Shown: in pieces, positions 9,603-19,167 of the stretch
Layout: every line of letters begins with the position of its first letter
Numbering within the stretch: the stretch's first letter is position 1
DNA from: Zopfochytrium polystomum
Lineage: Eukaryota > Chytridiomycota > Chytridiomycetes > Chytridiales > Chytridiaceae
Assembly: GCA_025765615.1 (NCBI GenBank)
Contig: JAIVFJ010000570.1
Location: forward strand, 1-23,369
DNA length: 23,369 nucleotides
Direction: 5' to 3'
Translations under genes and position numbers: made by a program
The notes under the pieces: model-generated
Database searches by the model: none
Told to the model about the DNA's origin: nothing
Seen by the model: the letters and a program-made list of their open reading frames with translations, nothing else

Positions 9603-9985
9603 TCACCCAGCGACGCTGGTCAACGTAAAGCTCCCGCAGCCTGACGCCGTGCTGCCTTTGGCAGCCGCCAAGTGTTTGGGGACAATTACCAGCGGCATCC
9701 TGGATGAACGATCCAAACCACGAAAGTGCCTCGAACGCATAATTCAGTCTGCAGAGGTCGCGCTTATACACAATGCCCGGGCAAAGAATGTATCAGCTCT
9801 GAAACAATCGCTCACCTTCAAAATCGAAACGCGAACGTTCTCCGTGTTTGTCTCCCACAACCCTGTCGAATTGTACGTTAACACTTGCTGGCCCCCACTT
9901 GCCGCGTTCTCGTCGCACGCTGAGTACGATTCTCCCGAAATGCACTGGTTTCGAACCGTGTTCCGAATTTGGAACAAGCGCGGAT
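9603..9985 (-). pseudogene. Fragment of the membrane-protein family (copy 2, cysteine module only)
   Basis: The first half of the module is almost identical to copy 1 (LFQIRNTVRNQC, then YSACDENAASGGQQVLTYN, then LWETN). A 53-bp intron at 9763-9815 (GTGAGC..TATAAG, phase 0) sits at the same position as in copy 1. The second half follows (DLCRLNYAFEALSWFG, DAAGNC). A one-base deletion at about 9672, just after the GNC motif, shifts the frame. In the other frame the expected ending SGCGSFTLTSVAG and a TGA at 9603 are intact. The cysteine matching EEAC of copy 1 is missing. No membrane helix, stalk or cytosolic tail resembling the other copies lies upstream. An in-frame pyrimidine-rich stretch at 10040-10300 encodes hydrophobic residues but looks compositional. 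Retention of the intron shows a DNA-level duplication, not a retrocopy. Confidence 0.7.
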
Positions 9986-10340
9986 TCGGCAAAAAAGAAA
10001 CAAGGAAGGGTGCCCTCGATGTTCTGAAGCATAATTTGTGATGCTTAAGCACCACAATTCGGAGATGCAAAAACTGAATCGATGGTCTCACACTAACCAA
10101 AGTGTGTCGATGCAAAGAGGACATAAAGAGGTCAACTAAAAGAACAATGAGGCAAATCAGAAAATGAGAAGCAAAGTATGGTAAAGCGCAAAGAAAGAAG
10201 GAGAGAGGTATAGAGATCGTTGAAACAGGGGCCGGGGAGGGCTGATGGGTGAAGGAGAAAACGCAAGGAAAAGAAAACTCATTAGGGAGAAACGTGTTTT
10301 GGCACAAGTACGAAAGTTCATTGTTGTTTAAGTCTATATA
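9986..10340. other. Spacer between copy 2 and the monooxygenase
   Basis: Nothing recognised. An AT-rich to purine-rich stretch containing the 3' flank of the monooxygenase gene. It is open in one minus-strand frame continuous with copy 2 but has no domain. Confidence 0.4.
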
Positions 10341-11617
10341 TCACACGGCCGGCAGGAACCCCTCCTTTGTCAGGTAGTCGATTGTGGTTGCGTACGCGTC
10401 GTAGTCGGTAATGTTCTTGGAGATGATGTTTGCGCCAGAGAACCTGCAGTACATGGCAAACATCTTGAGGAACGAGTGGCCAACAAAGGCGGCGAACGGC
10501 GTCGTGGCGTTCATGTTCTTTGCCAGCGCCTCTGAAGTCTTTGACACTGCCGTCGCGCGCTGCTTGCGCAGCTCCTGGTACACCCTGAACGCCGCCAGCG
10601 GATCGTCGGGCACGTACGTCAGCGCGGTGGCCAGCACCGCGGCGTCCTCGATCGCCATCGCGGCGCCCTGACCCGCGAACGGCAGCATCGCGTGCACGGC
10701 GTCGCCCATCAGCACGACGTTGCCCTTGTGCCAGAGCGGCACGTCCTCGACGATCCAAAACGTGACGGGGATGATCCGCACTGACTCCACGATGGCGCGG
10801 CGGAACCAGTCGGACAGGTTCCACCGCCGCGCCATCTCGGCGATCCGCGCGCGCTCCGCGCCAAGGTCCTTGTACCCCTCCCAGTCGTCCGTGCCGATCT
10901 CGTCCGGCCGCGTCTCGTAAATGGCCCACTGCAGCCGCGTCTCGGACGCCCGCATCATGTACGCCATCTTGCCCGCCTTGTTGTCCATCAGGAAATTCAG
11001 CGACGCCGTGTCGAACCCGATCCCCGGGTTGTACTCGGACACACCGACGTACCCGACGTAGTTGGACTGCCGCGCCCGCACGTCGGGGAACAGCGCCCGC
11101 CGAACGTGAGAGTGCACGCCGTCCGCCCCGATGAGTATGTCCCCGCGCGCGACGGTGCCGTCCGCAAACACCGCCGTCACCCCGCCGTTGCGGCCGCCGC
11201 CGAGCTCCTGCCGCACGTCGACCAGCGTCTTGCCCGTCTTCATGACGACGCCCTCCCTGTTCATGGCCGAGTTCAGGATGCGCGTCAGCGTGCTGCGCAG
11301 GATGTCGGTGGTGACGTACGGCTCGCGGTTGTGGATGGCGAAGCGGGCGATGACGTCGCCGGAGAAGCGGCGCATCTCGAGGAAGGGGACGGGGATGCCG
11401 GCGGCGAGGACTTCGGCGAGGAGGCCGAGCCGCTCGAGGATGCGGAAGCACGTTTTCTTGCAGGTTGAGGGCGCCGCCGACGTCGGCGGGGCACCCAGGC
11501 CTGGGCGGGGGCGAAGGGCTCGACGCGGTCGAACAGCTCGACGTCGTGGCCGTAGCGCTTGAGCATGAGGGCGACGGCGGGGCCGCCAATGCCACCGCCG
11601 ACGATGAGGATCTTCAT
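10341..11617 (-). CDS. FAD-dependent monooxygenase (class A flavoprotein hydroxylase)
   Basis: Expected to hydroxylate or epoxidise an aromatic or isoprenoid substrate using NAD(P)H, O2 and FAD; the substrate cannot be read from sequence. From the ATG at 11617 it opens with the dinucleotide-binding motif ILIVGGGIGGPAVALMLKRYG. The second-strand region is LQENVLRILERLGLL, the DG motif is LIGADGVHSHVRRALFP, and the GD motif is VVLMGDAVHAMLPFAGQGAA followed by IEDAAVLATAL. Together these identify the FAD_binding_3 family (salicylate hydroxylase / zeaxanthin epoxidase-like). It ends ..EGFLPAV at the TGA at 10341. The length of about 425 residues is normal, and no intron or membrane anchor is evident. 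Two frame breaks lie near 11500 and 11455, in GC-rich homopolymers between the Rossmann motif and the RILERLGL segment. The rest is open. It separates copies 2 and 3 of the membrane-protein family and probably has an unrelated function. Confidence 0.88.
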
Positions 11618-11828
11618 GTTTCTCTTCGCTGCTGAGGAGCGTGTGAGTGAGTGAGTGAGCGAGCGAGCGGGTGGATTTGAAGGGAAGTGGAAGTGGGCGG
11701 ATTGTCTGTCTCCCTCCTTTGGTTCTTTTTTTTCCGTTTTTTGTTTTCCAAGTCTTTTGGGCTTTCCTTTTTCCTTTTTTCACTTTTATTTTGATTGTGT
11801 TTTGTGCTTGTCGATCGGCGGTTGAGAC

Positions 11829-11856
11829 AAAAAAAAAAAAAAAAAAAAAAAAAAAA
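11829..11856. repeat. Poly-A run, 28 bases
   Basis: An uninterrupted run of 28 A. No reverse-transcriptase or non-LTR element sequence lies beside it, and no target-site duplication was obvious, so it is not evidence of a retroelement. Confidence 0.9.
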
Positions 11857-11945
11857 GGAGAGGAGGAAACGAGAAAATGAATCGGCACACTGTCTGTTGA
11901 CCGGGAGCCGCGGGGGAAAATCTGGTTTGAATGGGGGAAGAAGAG

Positions 11946-11947
<2 letters not shown>

Positions 11948-11976
<29 letters not shown>
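11948..11976. repeat. (CT)n microsatellite
   Basis: About 14 CT units in the spacer upstream of the monooxygenase gene. Confidence 0.9.
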
Positions 11977-11978
<2 letters not shown>

Positions 11979-12887
11979 GGCGGCGGCTGGGCTTCGAGGT
12001 TGGGAGGTAGCAAAGTGAAGGGGCGTGCTAAAATCACTTTCGATAGTGGGCTATTTTCAGTGAGGCTCTCGTAATCAGAACGAAACAACTTCCAGTGTGG
12101 GCCAAGTCACTAATAAGAAAGGAGAGGAAAGGAGGAGAGAGACAAGAAGCTATCGGCGAGCCATGTGACACCCCCGACTCCTCACTCTTTCTTCTTTTGG
12201 CACCGTTTCCCGGGACTGCATGGAGGAAACGGAAATTTCAGTTGGGGCTTTTTTCCTTGTTGGTCTTTTCCTTTTCTTCTTCTTCTCAATTTTTTTGGTT
12301 TGTTTTTTTTACATGCGAGGGGATGGGCAATGCCGAGGAAAAATCCTACGGTGCTGCTGTTTGACTCTACCAAAAAACCCAAAAACCAAAAACCAAAAAA
12401 ACAAGCAGGAACAGAAAAAATTTTTCTGCGTCTTCGGCCCGGCAGTCGGGTTTTGCCCCCCATTGTCCACGCACGATCCGCCCCGGATCGAATCCCTCAG
12501 TTCCATCGTCGTGGTCGTCGTCGTCGTCGTCCCTTTGCTGCGGGGCATAACGCCGCCGTTTCACCATTGCCGCCTACACGGATGCACATGGCAGTGGGAC
12601 GCTCCAATTCGCGCCGGCCATTTGTTCAGCCACCCTTGTCATTATCGTTTTTTTCTTTCTTTCTTTCCTTTTTTTTGGTTTTCTTTTTACCGTCCAGCAA
12701 GCAAAGTCGGCAACGAAAGCGAAATAACGACTCCAATAGCCTCAGCCGAGCCTCCCGCCTACTCGGCGAATCCAACGGCGTCATATTAGAGAAAATGACT
12801 GGTATTAATCGAAACAGGGGGGAAGAGTGGAGTTCTGCCCCAAAAAACAGGCCAAAAAAAAAAAAAAAAAAAAAGAAAAAAAAATTT

Positions 12888-14447
12888 TCAAACAGACACA
12901 AGCACAAAGTTCCCGCACTGCGACGACGAGCTGCCCTGCTTGATGCTCAGGTCGTCCTGCAAGCAGTCGCCGTTCCCGTCTTGGATGAAGTTACCGTACC
13001 ACGTGAGGTGGTGGAACACGTAGGTCTGGGCAGGTCGTGATGCTCACACGCTGTTGCGGGGGGAAGGGGGCCGACATGGAGGGGAGGTGGAGAGAGGCGG
13101 AGCCAGTGGAGAATGAGAAAATATGAGTTTATTAGTTGTCTACTTACGGTTCCAAACAGCGAGAGGCACTGGTCTTTCGCGTGTTCACCCAAAACTTGCG
13201 ACGGACCCCGTCCGCCAGCGGATGGAACAGCTGCGGGCTCGTCGACGCGGGGCTGCTCTCGCACGCCGCCGTAAGAGGTGTCTGATGTCAGGCACTGGTT
13301 CTGGACAGCGTTCTTGATCAAGAAGCTTGACGGGACTCCGGACGGCTGTGGGGTTCGACGGCGCCGAGGACGTCGAGCGTTGACGGGCTTGTGGGGTTCG
13401 ATGTTGGGTTGGATGACACGGGCGGGTTGGACGATGTGGTCGTTCCGCCTGGGTTGGAGCTGGTGGTGGTCGACGAGGACTGGCTAGATCCCGACGAGGT
13501 CGCTGAGGAGGCTGACGAGCCGCCGGAGGATGCGGTTGGATTGCTGGGACGGTCCGTTTGACGTCTCGGATCCTGGGGGGCTGGTGGCGACAGACGTCGG
13601 CCCCGATTGCGAAGAGGACGGGGTTGTCTGAACCGCTTCGCTTGCTCACCATCACGCCCGCAGCGATCCCCGGCTATTAAGAGGACGGCTACGACTGCAA
13701 CAACAATGAGGATGCGCTTGGATCGGAAGGAAGGAGGAAACAGGGCTGTGACAGGTCAGCGTTGATCCACACTCAATAAAAAAAGCTACACAAACGGGTC
13801 AGATACCTTTTTTTGCTGTCGTTGCGATCCTCTGGAGGATATGAAAGTAAAGTCCAGGACGGGGGCGTTGGTGGGCGCCGGCGACGGGTACGAGAAGAGC
13901 GTATCGTAGGCGGGCGCGGGAGACCGCGATTGCGGCCGCGTAGTCCAGCAGCTGCATGTCCACGGATTCGGGAAAGGACGGGGACGTGAGCGGCGCCATC
14001 GGCACCTGCACGGTGCGGAGGAAGGCGATCATCGTTGGTGGAGGAGACGGAGACGGGGGACAGCGGGGGGCCCATTGTTGGCGATGTTGGCGGCTGGTGC
14101 AGGCCGCTGCTGCTGGCCGGCTGTGCTTGTGAAGTAGGAAGGAGGCTCGGAGGAGGACGCTGAGGACGCTGGTGGGATCTGCTACAGCAGCGGCTGCCAA
14201 AGAGAGATCGATTGGCGGGAGTGGTTGCTGTTTCTGTTGCTGTTGCTGTAGCTGTTGCTGCTGCTGCTGCTGCTGCTGCTGTTGTTGTTGTTGTTGTTGT
14301 TGTTGTTGCGTTTGTTACCTCGTCGGTAAGTGCGGTGGAGGGCGGCTCCGTGGATGGTTCCACGGCTTCGTCGGCGGCGGTGGCCGGCGGCGCCGGGAGT
14401 GTGGAGGCGAAGACAACGAGGCCGCCTCCATGTATGGATACTGCCAA
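12888..14447 (-). CDS. Putative type II membrane protein with cysteine module (copy 3, many frame breaks)
   Basis: Same layout as copy 1. A long CAG/CAA tract (polyglutamine in one frame) is followed by EPPSY at about 14134-14145, LRTVQVPMAPL, and YDTLFSYPSPAP at about 13908-13873. An intron follows from about 13810 (GTATCT). A basic flank (RSKR) and a hydrophobic helix at about 13644-13713 (ILIVVAVVAVLLIAG, then AAGVMVSKR) come next. Then a Ser/Thr/Pro/Gly-rich stalk (SSSTTTSSNPGGTTT) and the cysteine module (FLIKNAVQNQC, SYGGCESS, DQCLSLFG). A 122-bp intron at 13026-13147 (GTAAGT..CAG) precedes the last part (YVFHHLTWYGNFIQD, NGDCLQDDL, SQCGNFVLVSV, TGA at 12888). At least five frame shifts are needed, including an extra G in the G-run at the helix end (about 13668). 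With an alternative upstream acceptor a further cysteine (TTCPD) would align with the fourth cysteine of copy 1. The start is uncertain (14447 or 14430). This could be a pseudogene. Confidence 0.6.
14224..14309. repeat. (CAG/CAA)n trinucleotide repeat in copy 3
   Basis: About 28 imperfect YTG triplets on the plus strand (GCTGCTG.. then GTTGTTG..), which are CAA/CAG on the coding strand. In the frame leading to VPMAPL they read as polyglutamine; in the others as poly-Thr/Ala or poly-Asn/Ser. Length variation here would be expected between strains. Confidence 0.9.
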
Positions 14448-14584
14448 AAAAGGGAAAAAGGAAACAAGAAGAAAGCGAAAGAGAAGAAAAAAAAAAAAAA
14501 GAAAAAATACGAAAAAGGAAGGATGGAGGCCTTATTCTTATTCGTGTGATCATAATAATAACGTTATTACTAAGTGCGACTGCC

Positions 14585-15140
14585 TCACCGCAACCAACTG
14601 CACTCATTCACAGATGGAATTCTGGCAGCGCACTCAACCACCGGCGTCGTCCCAGGCGCCGCCATGACGGTTTTGAAGCACAGCCCGTTCCCGTCGACCA
14701 GCCACTCATCCAACAGCTTCATCCGCAGTTGCAGCGCGTCCACGCACGCCCGCAGGAGCGCTCGTCCCTGCAGGAGATGGGGGGGAAAAAAAGGGGGAAA
14801 CAAAAGAGTAATTTACAGTTGCTTTTTGTACTTCTTCAAAACGAAGCTGCGAATGGAAAAAAGATCCAGGGGTCTGAGAAATTCAAGCAACGAACATAGT
14901 TCTGGAACGCGAAGCAGTTGCCCGTGGCACAATCCGTCGGACTCGAAGAAAAGCTGTTGGCTGTCGGCGGTGGGGCTCCTTTCGCAAGCTGCCGTCGCCA
15001 AGTGGGTCGTGTTGGATGACCCTTGCAAGCAGACGTGAGAATCTTTGCATTGTATCTCAAAGTACACGGTCGATTCGGACGGCTCTGTTGGCAAAATGTT
15101 GGTTCCGGTTGAAGTGGTTGTCTGCTTGGCGGAAGGTTCC
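14585..15140 (-). CDS. Divergent C-terminal cysteine module (copy 4 of the membrane-protein family)
   Basis: A Thr/Ser-rich lead-in (TTTSTGTNILPTEPSEST) is followed by the module: YFEIQCKDSHVCLQG, then TAACERSPTADSQQLFF, and after a one-base shift near 14945 CATGNCFAFQNY. A 128-bp intron at 14768-14895 (GTTCGT..CTGCAG, phase 0) lies where the other copies have theirs. The second exon reads RACVDALQLRMKLLDEW, then DGNGLCF and VECAARIPSV, with TGA at 14585. The cysteine spacing and intron position match copies 1-3, but identity is low and two extra cysteines are present. I find no convincing membrane helix upstream. Either the anchor has been lost or it is hidden by frame shifts. It may belong to the same gene as the coding-looking sequence at 15377-16130. 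Confidence 0.5.
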
Positions 15141-15376
15141 GGCACTGTGGTTCGAGCAAGCGCAGCACGGTGTCGCAAACACTCGACGTCCTGACAGAGA
15201 GCATCTGTTGGGCCATTTTCGACAAGTTCGCCACCAGACCTCCAGACCCTTTGCATCCTACCTGAGATCTTCCGCTGCAGCTTCTTGGGGGTGTCAATCG
15301 ACCGAGGGATCGAAGTAGGGTACGTCAGTGCGAATTCGCTCGACCGGCCGGCCGAAAGCGGGAAAGTGTAGGACAA

Positions 15377-16130
15377 TCATCTTCCACTGTCTGGCGATGG
15401 CGGTGTCGGTTGCCGCGTTGGCGGAACAGGCTGCGGAGAAACAATCTGTTTGAGTGGAAGAAGAGAAATCTCTGGTGGCGCGACTTTGGCTGATCGCCGA
15501 TTTCGAGTTGAGTCACAGGCAATAGCTCCAGGAGCGAGTGGCGACGGCGAAACCAGATTCTCGCAACTCGGCGGTGCCGCGACTTTGGGCTTTACAACGG
15601 CGCGGTGGTGAGCGATGAAAGGGAGGGCGTTGCGTCCCTTCTCGTCGTCATGGTTGTGATCTCGGTCCGCTGGCCCTGCCTGATCCAATGGGTTGGGAGC
15701 ACCGGCCACGTGGTTGCGGCTCGTTCGAGGATTCCGTCGATGCTGCGGTCCCAGTCGCCGAAACGCGGCAGCTGTCCGCCAGCGATCATGCTTCTGCTGC
15801 GGTCTCTCTCGTTGTGGTAAATGTCATGGTCGCCGGGACCGTCGGGAGCATTGGGGAGCGGCGGCGTCGAGGGTGGCCTCGTTCATCATTGGATTGTCTT
15901 TCGTTCCAGAGGTGAGACACTGCCCTTTCCAGTGTGTTATAAAAACAAAATGAAAAAAAGAATTTTGAGTGGCCCCGCCTGTCGCCAGATCTGCGACCTT
16001 CCAAGGTGGCTTGGCAGCCTCTTTGGATATTCGCTCCTCGCTGCTGCTGGTCAAAGAAGTGATTGAGGCGAAACCTTCACCTCCTGAGGGCGATCGCGAC
16101 GTGCGACCCAGAGAAGAAAAAAGAAAAACG
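15377..16130 (-). CDS. Uncharacterised coding stretch with a RIN4/NOI-like motif
   Basis: Not a family I can name. The minus strand encodes, with frame shifts, a Ser-rich region (ASITSLTSSSEERISKEAAK, then PPWKVADLATGG), then NAPDGPGDHDIYHNERDRS, then GGQLPRFGDWDRSIDGILE at about 15770-15720. A Pro-rich basic segment follows (CENLVSPSPLAPGA, then PQPVPPTRQPTPPSP) down to a stop near 15377. LPRFGDW fits the [V/L/I]-P-x-F-G-x-W core of plant NOI/RIN4 proteins. Its position and size relative to copy 4 suggest it could be the cytosolic N-terminal part of that gene. No membrane segment was found between them and no clear start was identified; 16130 is only an approximate upper limit. Confidence 0.35.
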
Positions 16131-16255
16131 GAGTACGTGGTGTATGCCGGGCTTGCCCTCCCTGTGGTGCTCCTCGTCGGCCTCTCTCCTTCCTGCTCTG
16201 GCGCCAGGACCACCCTGACCGCCGCAACCGCAACGACCCAAACACCAAAATTTCT

Positions 16256-16850
16256 TCTCGTCTAATCATAACTTTTTCCGTCTTCTCCGCACAATCCTCT
16301 CTTCCTCCTTCACACTCCTCGCTCCTCCTCACAAGGGTCTCGGCGCAACGTCCACCACGTGCGCCATCTCCTCGGACGACTTCAACCTCGGCGACGGCAC
16401 GGTGACCTGCGAGGCCTCCGAGATCGCAAAGTACAAGGAATCGACGCACCCAGACGGCCTCCGTCCCTTCCGGCAGTGGCTGCGTATTGACCCTCTGGAC
16501 ACGTTCCTGGACGAGGACGTGTGGGCGGTCAAGATGGACGTGGAAGGGTTCGAGCTGGACGTGCTGCGCGGTGCGTCGCGGCTGTTTTCCAAGCGGCGCG
16601 TGCACTACCTGCTGACCGAGATCATGGGCGGGGAGAAAAAGTCCAAGGAGATGGTGGTGCTGCTGAAGCGGTACGGGTTCTCGTGCAGCGAGGAAGCGTG
16701 GCACGGCAAACGGTGGGAGATTCCGGACGCGGCGACGTCGAGCTGAAGGACGGGCATCTACAACGTTTGGTGCTTGCACCCGGAGAACCTGCGCAAGGCC
16801 GGGATGGGCGAGAAGGTCGATCGCGCCCTGCGGAGTGTGTGGAGGGAGTC
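16256..16850 (+). pseudogene. 5'-truncated FkbM-type methyltransferase copy
   Basis: FkbM (Methyltransf_21) enzymes are SAM-dependent O-methyltransferases. Only the C-terminal half is present. The tail of an intron (16256-16335, pyrimidine-rich, ..CACAAG) is followed by coding sequence from 16336: TTCAISSDDFNLGDGTVTCE, then WLRIDPLDTFLDEDVWAVKM, DVEGFELDVLRGASRLFSKR and LLTEIMGGEKKSKEMV. At about 16735 a four-base deletion (relative to the copy at 22266-22830) brings in an early TGA at 16744-16746. An extra G about 10 bp further on restores the frame, giving IYNVWCLHPENLRKAGMGEK. No plus-strand exon with the SAM-binding motif (FLDIGANLG in the other copy) lies upstream, so this copy should not encode a working enzyme. 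The end is ragged: similarity to the other copy stops at about 16850. Confidence 0.75.
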
Positions 16851-17295
16851 ATATTTTGCCATATCTTCTCTTTTCTATGTACTACTTTGTTGGGCATATT
16901 CATCTGCGCCGTCTTTCCAAAGAAGGATGCAATAATGAACAATTATTTGAGTACGTCGCCAGCGACGCGGGTGATGCCCTCTGTGCAGTTCATTCCTCAT
17001 GAGGTACCCGCATTTTCCATTTTACTTTAGATTTCCACTTGATCACCTCGGCTCTCCAGATTCTCCGAAAATTGAACTCGTTTTACCTCCTGCCGGCCTG
17101 TCGAATGGCCACACCAAGCATTCTCTGGCGAGAGTCTGAAATGTTGCTTCACAGCGCCCATCTGCTGGCAACGTCGGTGCTGGGACATCCAGCAACAGCC
17201 AGCCTGTGCTCAGTCACCAAGCGACCGAAGACTTCGAACTCAGCCACATCGGATACTCCACCTACGGTGGAGTACTTCAAGCCACCCGCAGACAC

Positions 17296-17304
17296 TATAT
17301 ATAC
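17296..17304 (+). promoter_or_regulatory. TATA box of the cerato-platanin gene
   Basis: CTATATATA about 105 bp before the ATG at 17409. A (CA)n tract lies in the presumed leader between them. Confidence 0.5.
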
Positions 17305-17343
17305 CGCGTATATCGCCGTGCAACCCACACCCAGCCAGCAAAT

Positions 17344-17368
17344 AACACACACACACACACACACACAC
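17344..17368. repeat. (CA)n microsatellite in a 5' leader
   Basis: About 12 CA units between the TATA box and the start codon of the cerato-platanin gene. Confidence 0.9.
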
Positions 17369-17408
17369 CCGCCAACCAAAGCCGACACCCTCGCTCCTCA
17401 AAAAAGAG

Positions 17409-17835
17409 ATGCAGATCCTCGCCGCCCTCGTCTCCACCCTTCTCGCCCTCGCCGTCGCGCTCCCCGGCGCCACCGCCGGCCCCCGTGCGCGTCACCTACA
17501 ACCCGATGTACGACAACAAGAACCTGCCGCTCGGCGGCCTCAACTGCGCCGACACGTACCGGTCCTACCCGACCCTCGGCGCGATCCCCGTCAAGCCCTA
17601 TGTCTACTTTGCCGCGTCGTCAGACCTCTCTGGGGTGTGGAACTCGCCAAAGTGCGGCAGCTGCTACACCCTGTACTACCAAGCGAAGACGATCTTTGTC
17701 GTCGCCGTCGACGCCTGCGGGGACGGCTTCGTCGTTGGCGTCAACGTGCTGAACGGGTTGACCGACAACAAGGCGTTTGAACTCGGCAGCATCACGGCCG
17801 AGGCCACCTTGGTTCCGTCCAACCAGTGTTTCTGA
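17409..17835 (+). CDS. Secreted cerato-platanin family protein
   Basis: Cerato-platanins are small secreted double-psi beta-barrel proteins that bind chitin oligomers and act at the fungal wall or host interface; some elicit plant defences. The ATG at 17409 starts a classic signal peptide (MQILAALVSTLLALAVALPG, then ATA). The mature part begins VRVTYNPMYDNK, the family's V-x-V-T-Y-(D/N)-x-x-Y-D-N signature. NCADTYRS, then WNSPKCGSCYTLYYQ, VVAVDACGDGF, VNVLNGLTD and a terminal SNQCF follow, with TGA at 17833-17835. The four canonical cysteines are present, plus a fifth at DACGDG where relatives usually have a non-cysteine residue. Size is normal (about 140 residues). The signal peptide and mature domain are one base out of frame at about 17480 (one extra G or two missing bases in a GC run). 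There is no intron. It is preceded by a good TATA box. Confidence 0.9.
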
Positions 17836-18750
17836 TCGCCCCGCGGGGTGTGTTGGTGACCGTTCCTTTTCTTCCTTTTTTTTGATCTTTCTTTTTCAGT
17901 ATCACAAATCACTTGCTCGGGCTTTGCCGTCTGCGCCTTCTTCCTTCCCATTCTTCATATGACCTGCGCTTTTCCACAGGAAAAGTTTTGCAATATATCT
18001 ATTATCGCTCGTGCTCAAATTCTTCCTTCCAATCTTCCTTGCGTCCCAATTGGCCCGCCAGTCACGGGACAGATCCTCCAAAACCGAAACGAACTTCATC
18101 GTTCGGCAGACACGAAATTCTCGAACTGTGCGATCTCACGATGGTCCGTCCCCGTGGCTCGGCTGCGCGTGTCAGTAATTAGTGGCTGCCACTCCAGGAT
18201 TTCTGACACACTGCCTTTACCATTCTTGATGTGCGGGAACTGCGGGCGAAGTTCAACGGTTTCTTGTTTACCGCCAAGTTCTGCCAATTTGGCAGAGGTC
18301 ATACTTGGCGCTGGCGATCACCAGCCCATTTTCGCACCCCCGACTTGTGCTTTTGCAGGCACATTTGCTTGCCATCTACGTAAGCTCGCACCAACTTCGC
18401 TCGTTTTCGTTGAGGGGATCGTGTTTTGGCTTGGCAAAGTGGCACCCCAAAAAGAAAAGAAAAAATGAGAAAGAAACAAGACGTTTCTACCCCCGCTGTC
18501 CACAACATCTTCACGACAGAAAAAATGACAACCAGAAAAAAATTTGAAATAGGATGAAGCGGATCATCCTATTTCAATGTTTTGTTGCTACGAGGGTTGG
18601 GGTCTGTGGAGCGGAAGCGGGTGTGGAGGGAGTCGCCCGAAGACGGCTACGCCTTGTGTTGCGTGTGTTCAAGAGTTGCATGATGGTTTGCATAGTTCAA
18701 CTTCTTGGCAATTTGAAAAATGACGGCACAGTGCGCTGCCTGTTGCCGCC
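17836..18750. other. Spacer with weak minus-strand open frames
   Basis: No gene recognised. Three abutting minus-strand frames (18514-18299, 18302-18096, 18099-17902) could be one broken gene: lysine/arginine-rich KTRSPQRKRAKLV, then TSAKLAELGGKQETVELRP, then KFVSVLEDLSRDWRANW. Their junctions overlap by four bases, as indel-split frames would. No domain is identifiable, so I do not call a gene. Confidence 0.3.
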
Positions 18751-19074
18751 GTGCCCGTCACAGCCATCGCAAAGGCCGTTTTCGAGGCCTCGCGCAACAT
18801 GGCCCTGGCGACATTATTCAGCCCAGCCACGGCCGCCGTTGCAAAGGCCGCGCGCACGGCCTCGGCTGCCGCCCGGCAAGAGCACAGTTCTGCAGCAACC
18901 ACGGCCGCGAGGCCTGCACCGACTGCCCAGCACCGTGCAAACGTTGCCCGCTGGTTCAACGCCCGCAAGGATAGTGTCCTCGGCGACGCCTTGCTTCTGC
19001 GCCCGACAACATCCACGCTTGTCGGGCCGCGAACGGCACCGCCAGCGCACCGCAGAGACCTGCCGGCCTTGTAG
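18751..19074 (+). CDS. Hypothetical alanine-rich protein
   Basis: An ATG-initiated frame of 107 codons ending in TAG. It starts PVTAIAKAVFEASRNMALAT and is rich in Ala, Arg and Thr, with third positions mostly G or C like the real exons nearby. No domain, signal peptide or homologue was recognised. The opposite strand is also open over the same bases, so this may be a compositional artefact. Confidence 0.2.
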   Translation: MPVTAIAKAVFEASRNMALATLFSPATAAVAKAARTASAAARQEHSSAATTAARPAPTAQHRANVARWFNARKDSVLGDALLLRPTTSTLVGPRTAPPAHRRDLPAL

Positions 19075-19167
19075 GACCCCGTCGCCACCGTGGCAGCATG
19101 CGCCCCGCGCGTTGTAGCCACGAAGCGGGACAACGAGAAAAGCTTCGCGCGGTGCCCAAGCGAGCAG

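Larger units (their letters stand above)
11618..12887. other. Low-complexity spacer with homopolymers
   Basis: No gene recognised. It starts with GAGTGAGTGAGCGAGCGAG next to the monooxygenase start. It also holds a 28-base poly-A run (11829-11856), a (CT)n run (11948-11976), T-rich and A-rich blocks at 12240-12420 and 12640-12690, and an A-rich run at 12854-12884 just past the stop of copy 3. Open frames here encode only homopolymer-like peptides. Confidence 0.55.

Noticed and set aside
9603..9985. Copy 2 as a retroposed pseudogene.
   Set aside because: It retains the intron at the family position, so it arose by DNA duplication.
10318..11595. Long second minus-strand frame overlapping the monooxygenase.
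   Set aside because: Arg/Gly-rich shadow of the real frame. Only a short piece (GGALNLQENV) is real, reached through an indel.
11829..11856. Poly-A run as the tail of a retrotransposed sequence.
   Set aside because: No processed gene copy or element lies upstream of it on the plus strand, and no target-site duplication was seen.
16402..16746. Plus-strand FkbM frame as a complete short gene.
   Set aside because: The ATG at 16402 is an internal methionine-like position. Comparison with the inverted copy shows coding sequence upstream of it and a deletion-caused early stop.
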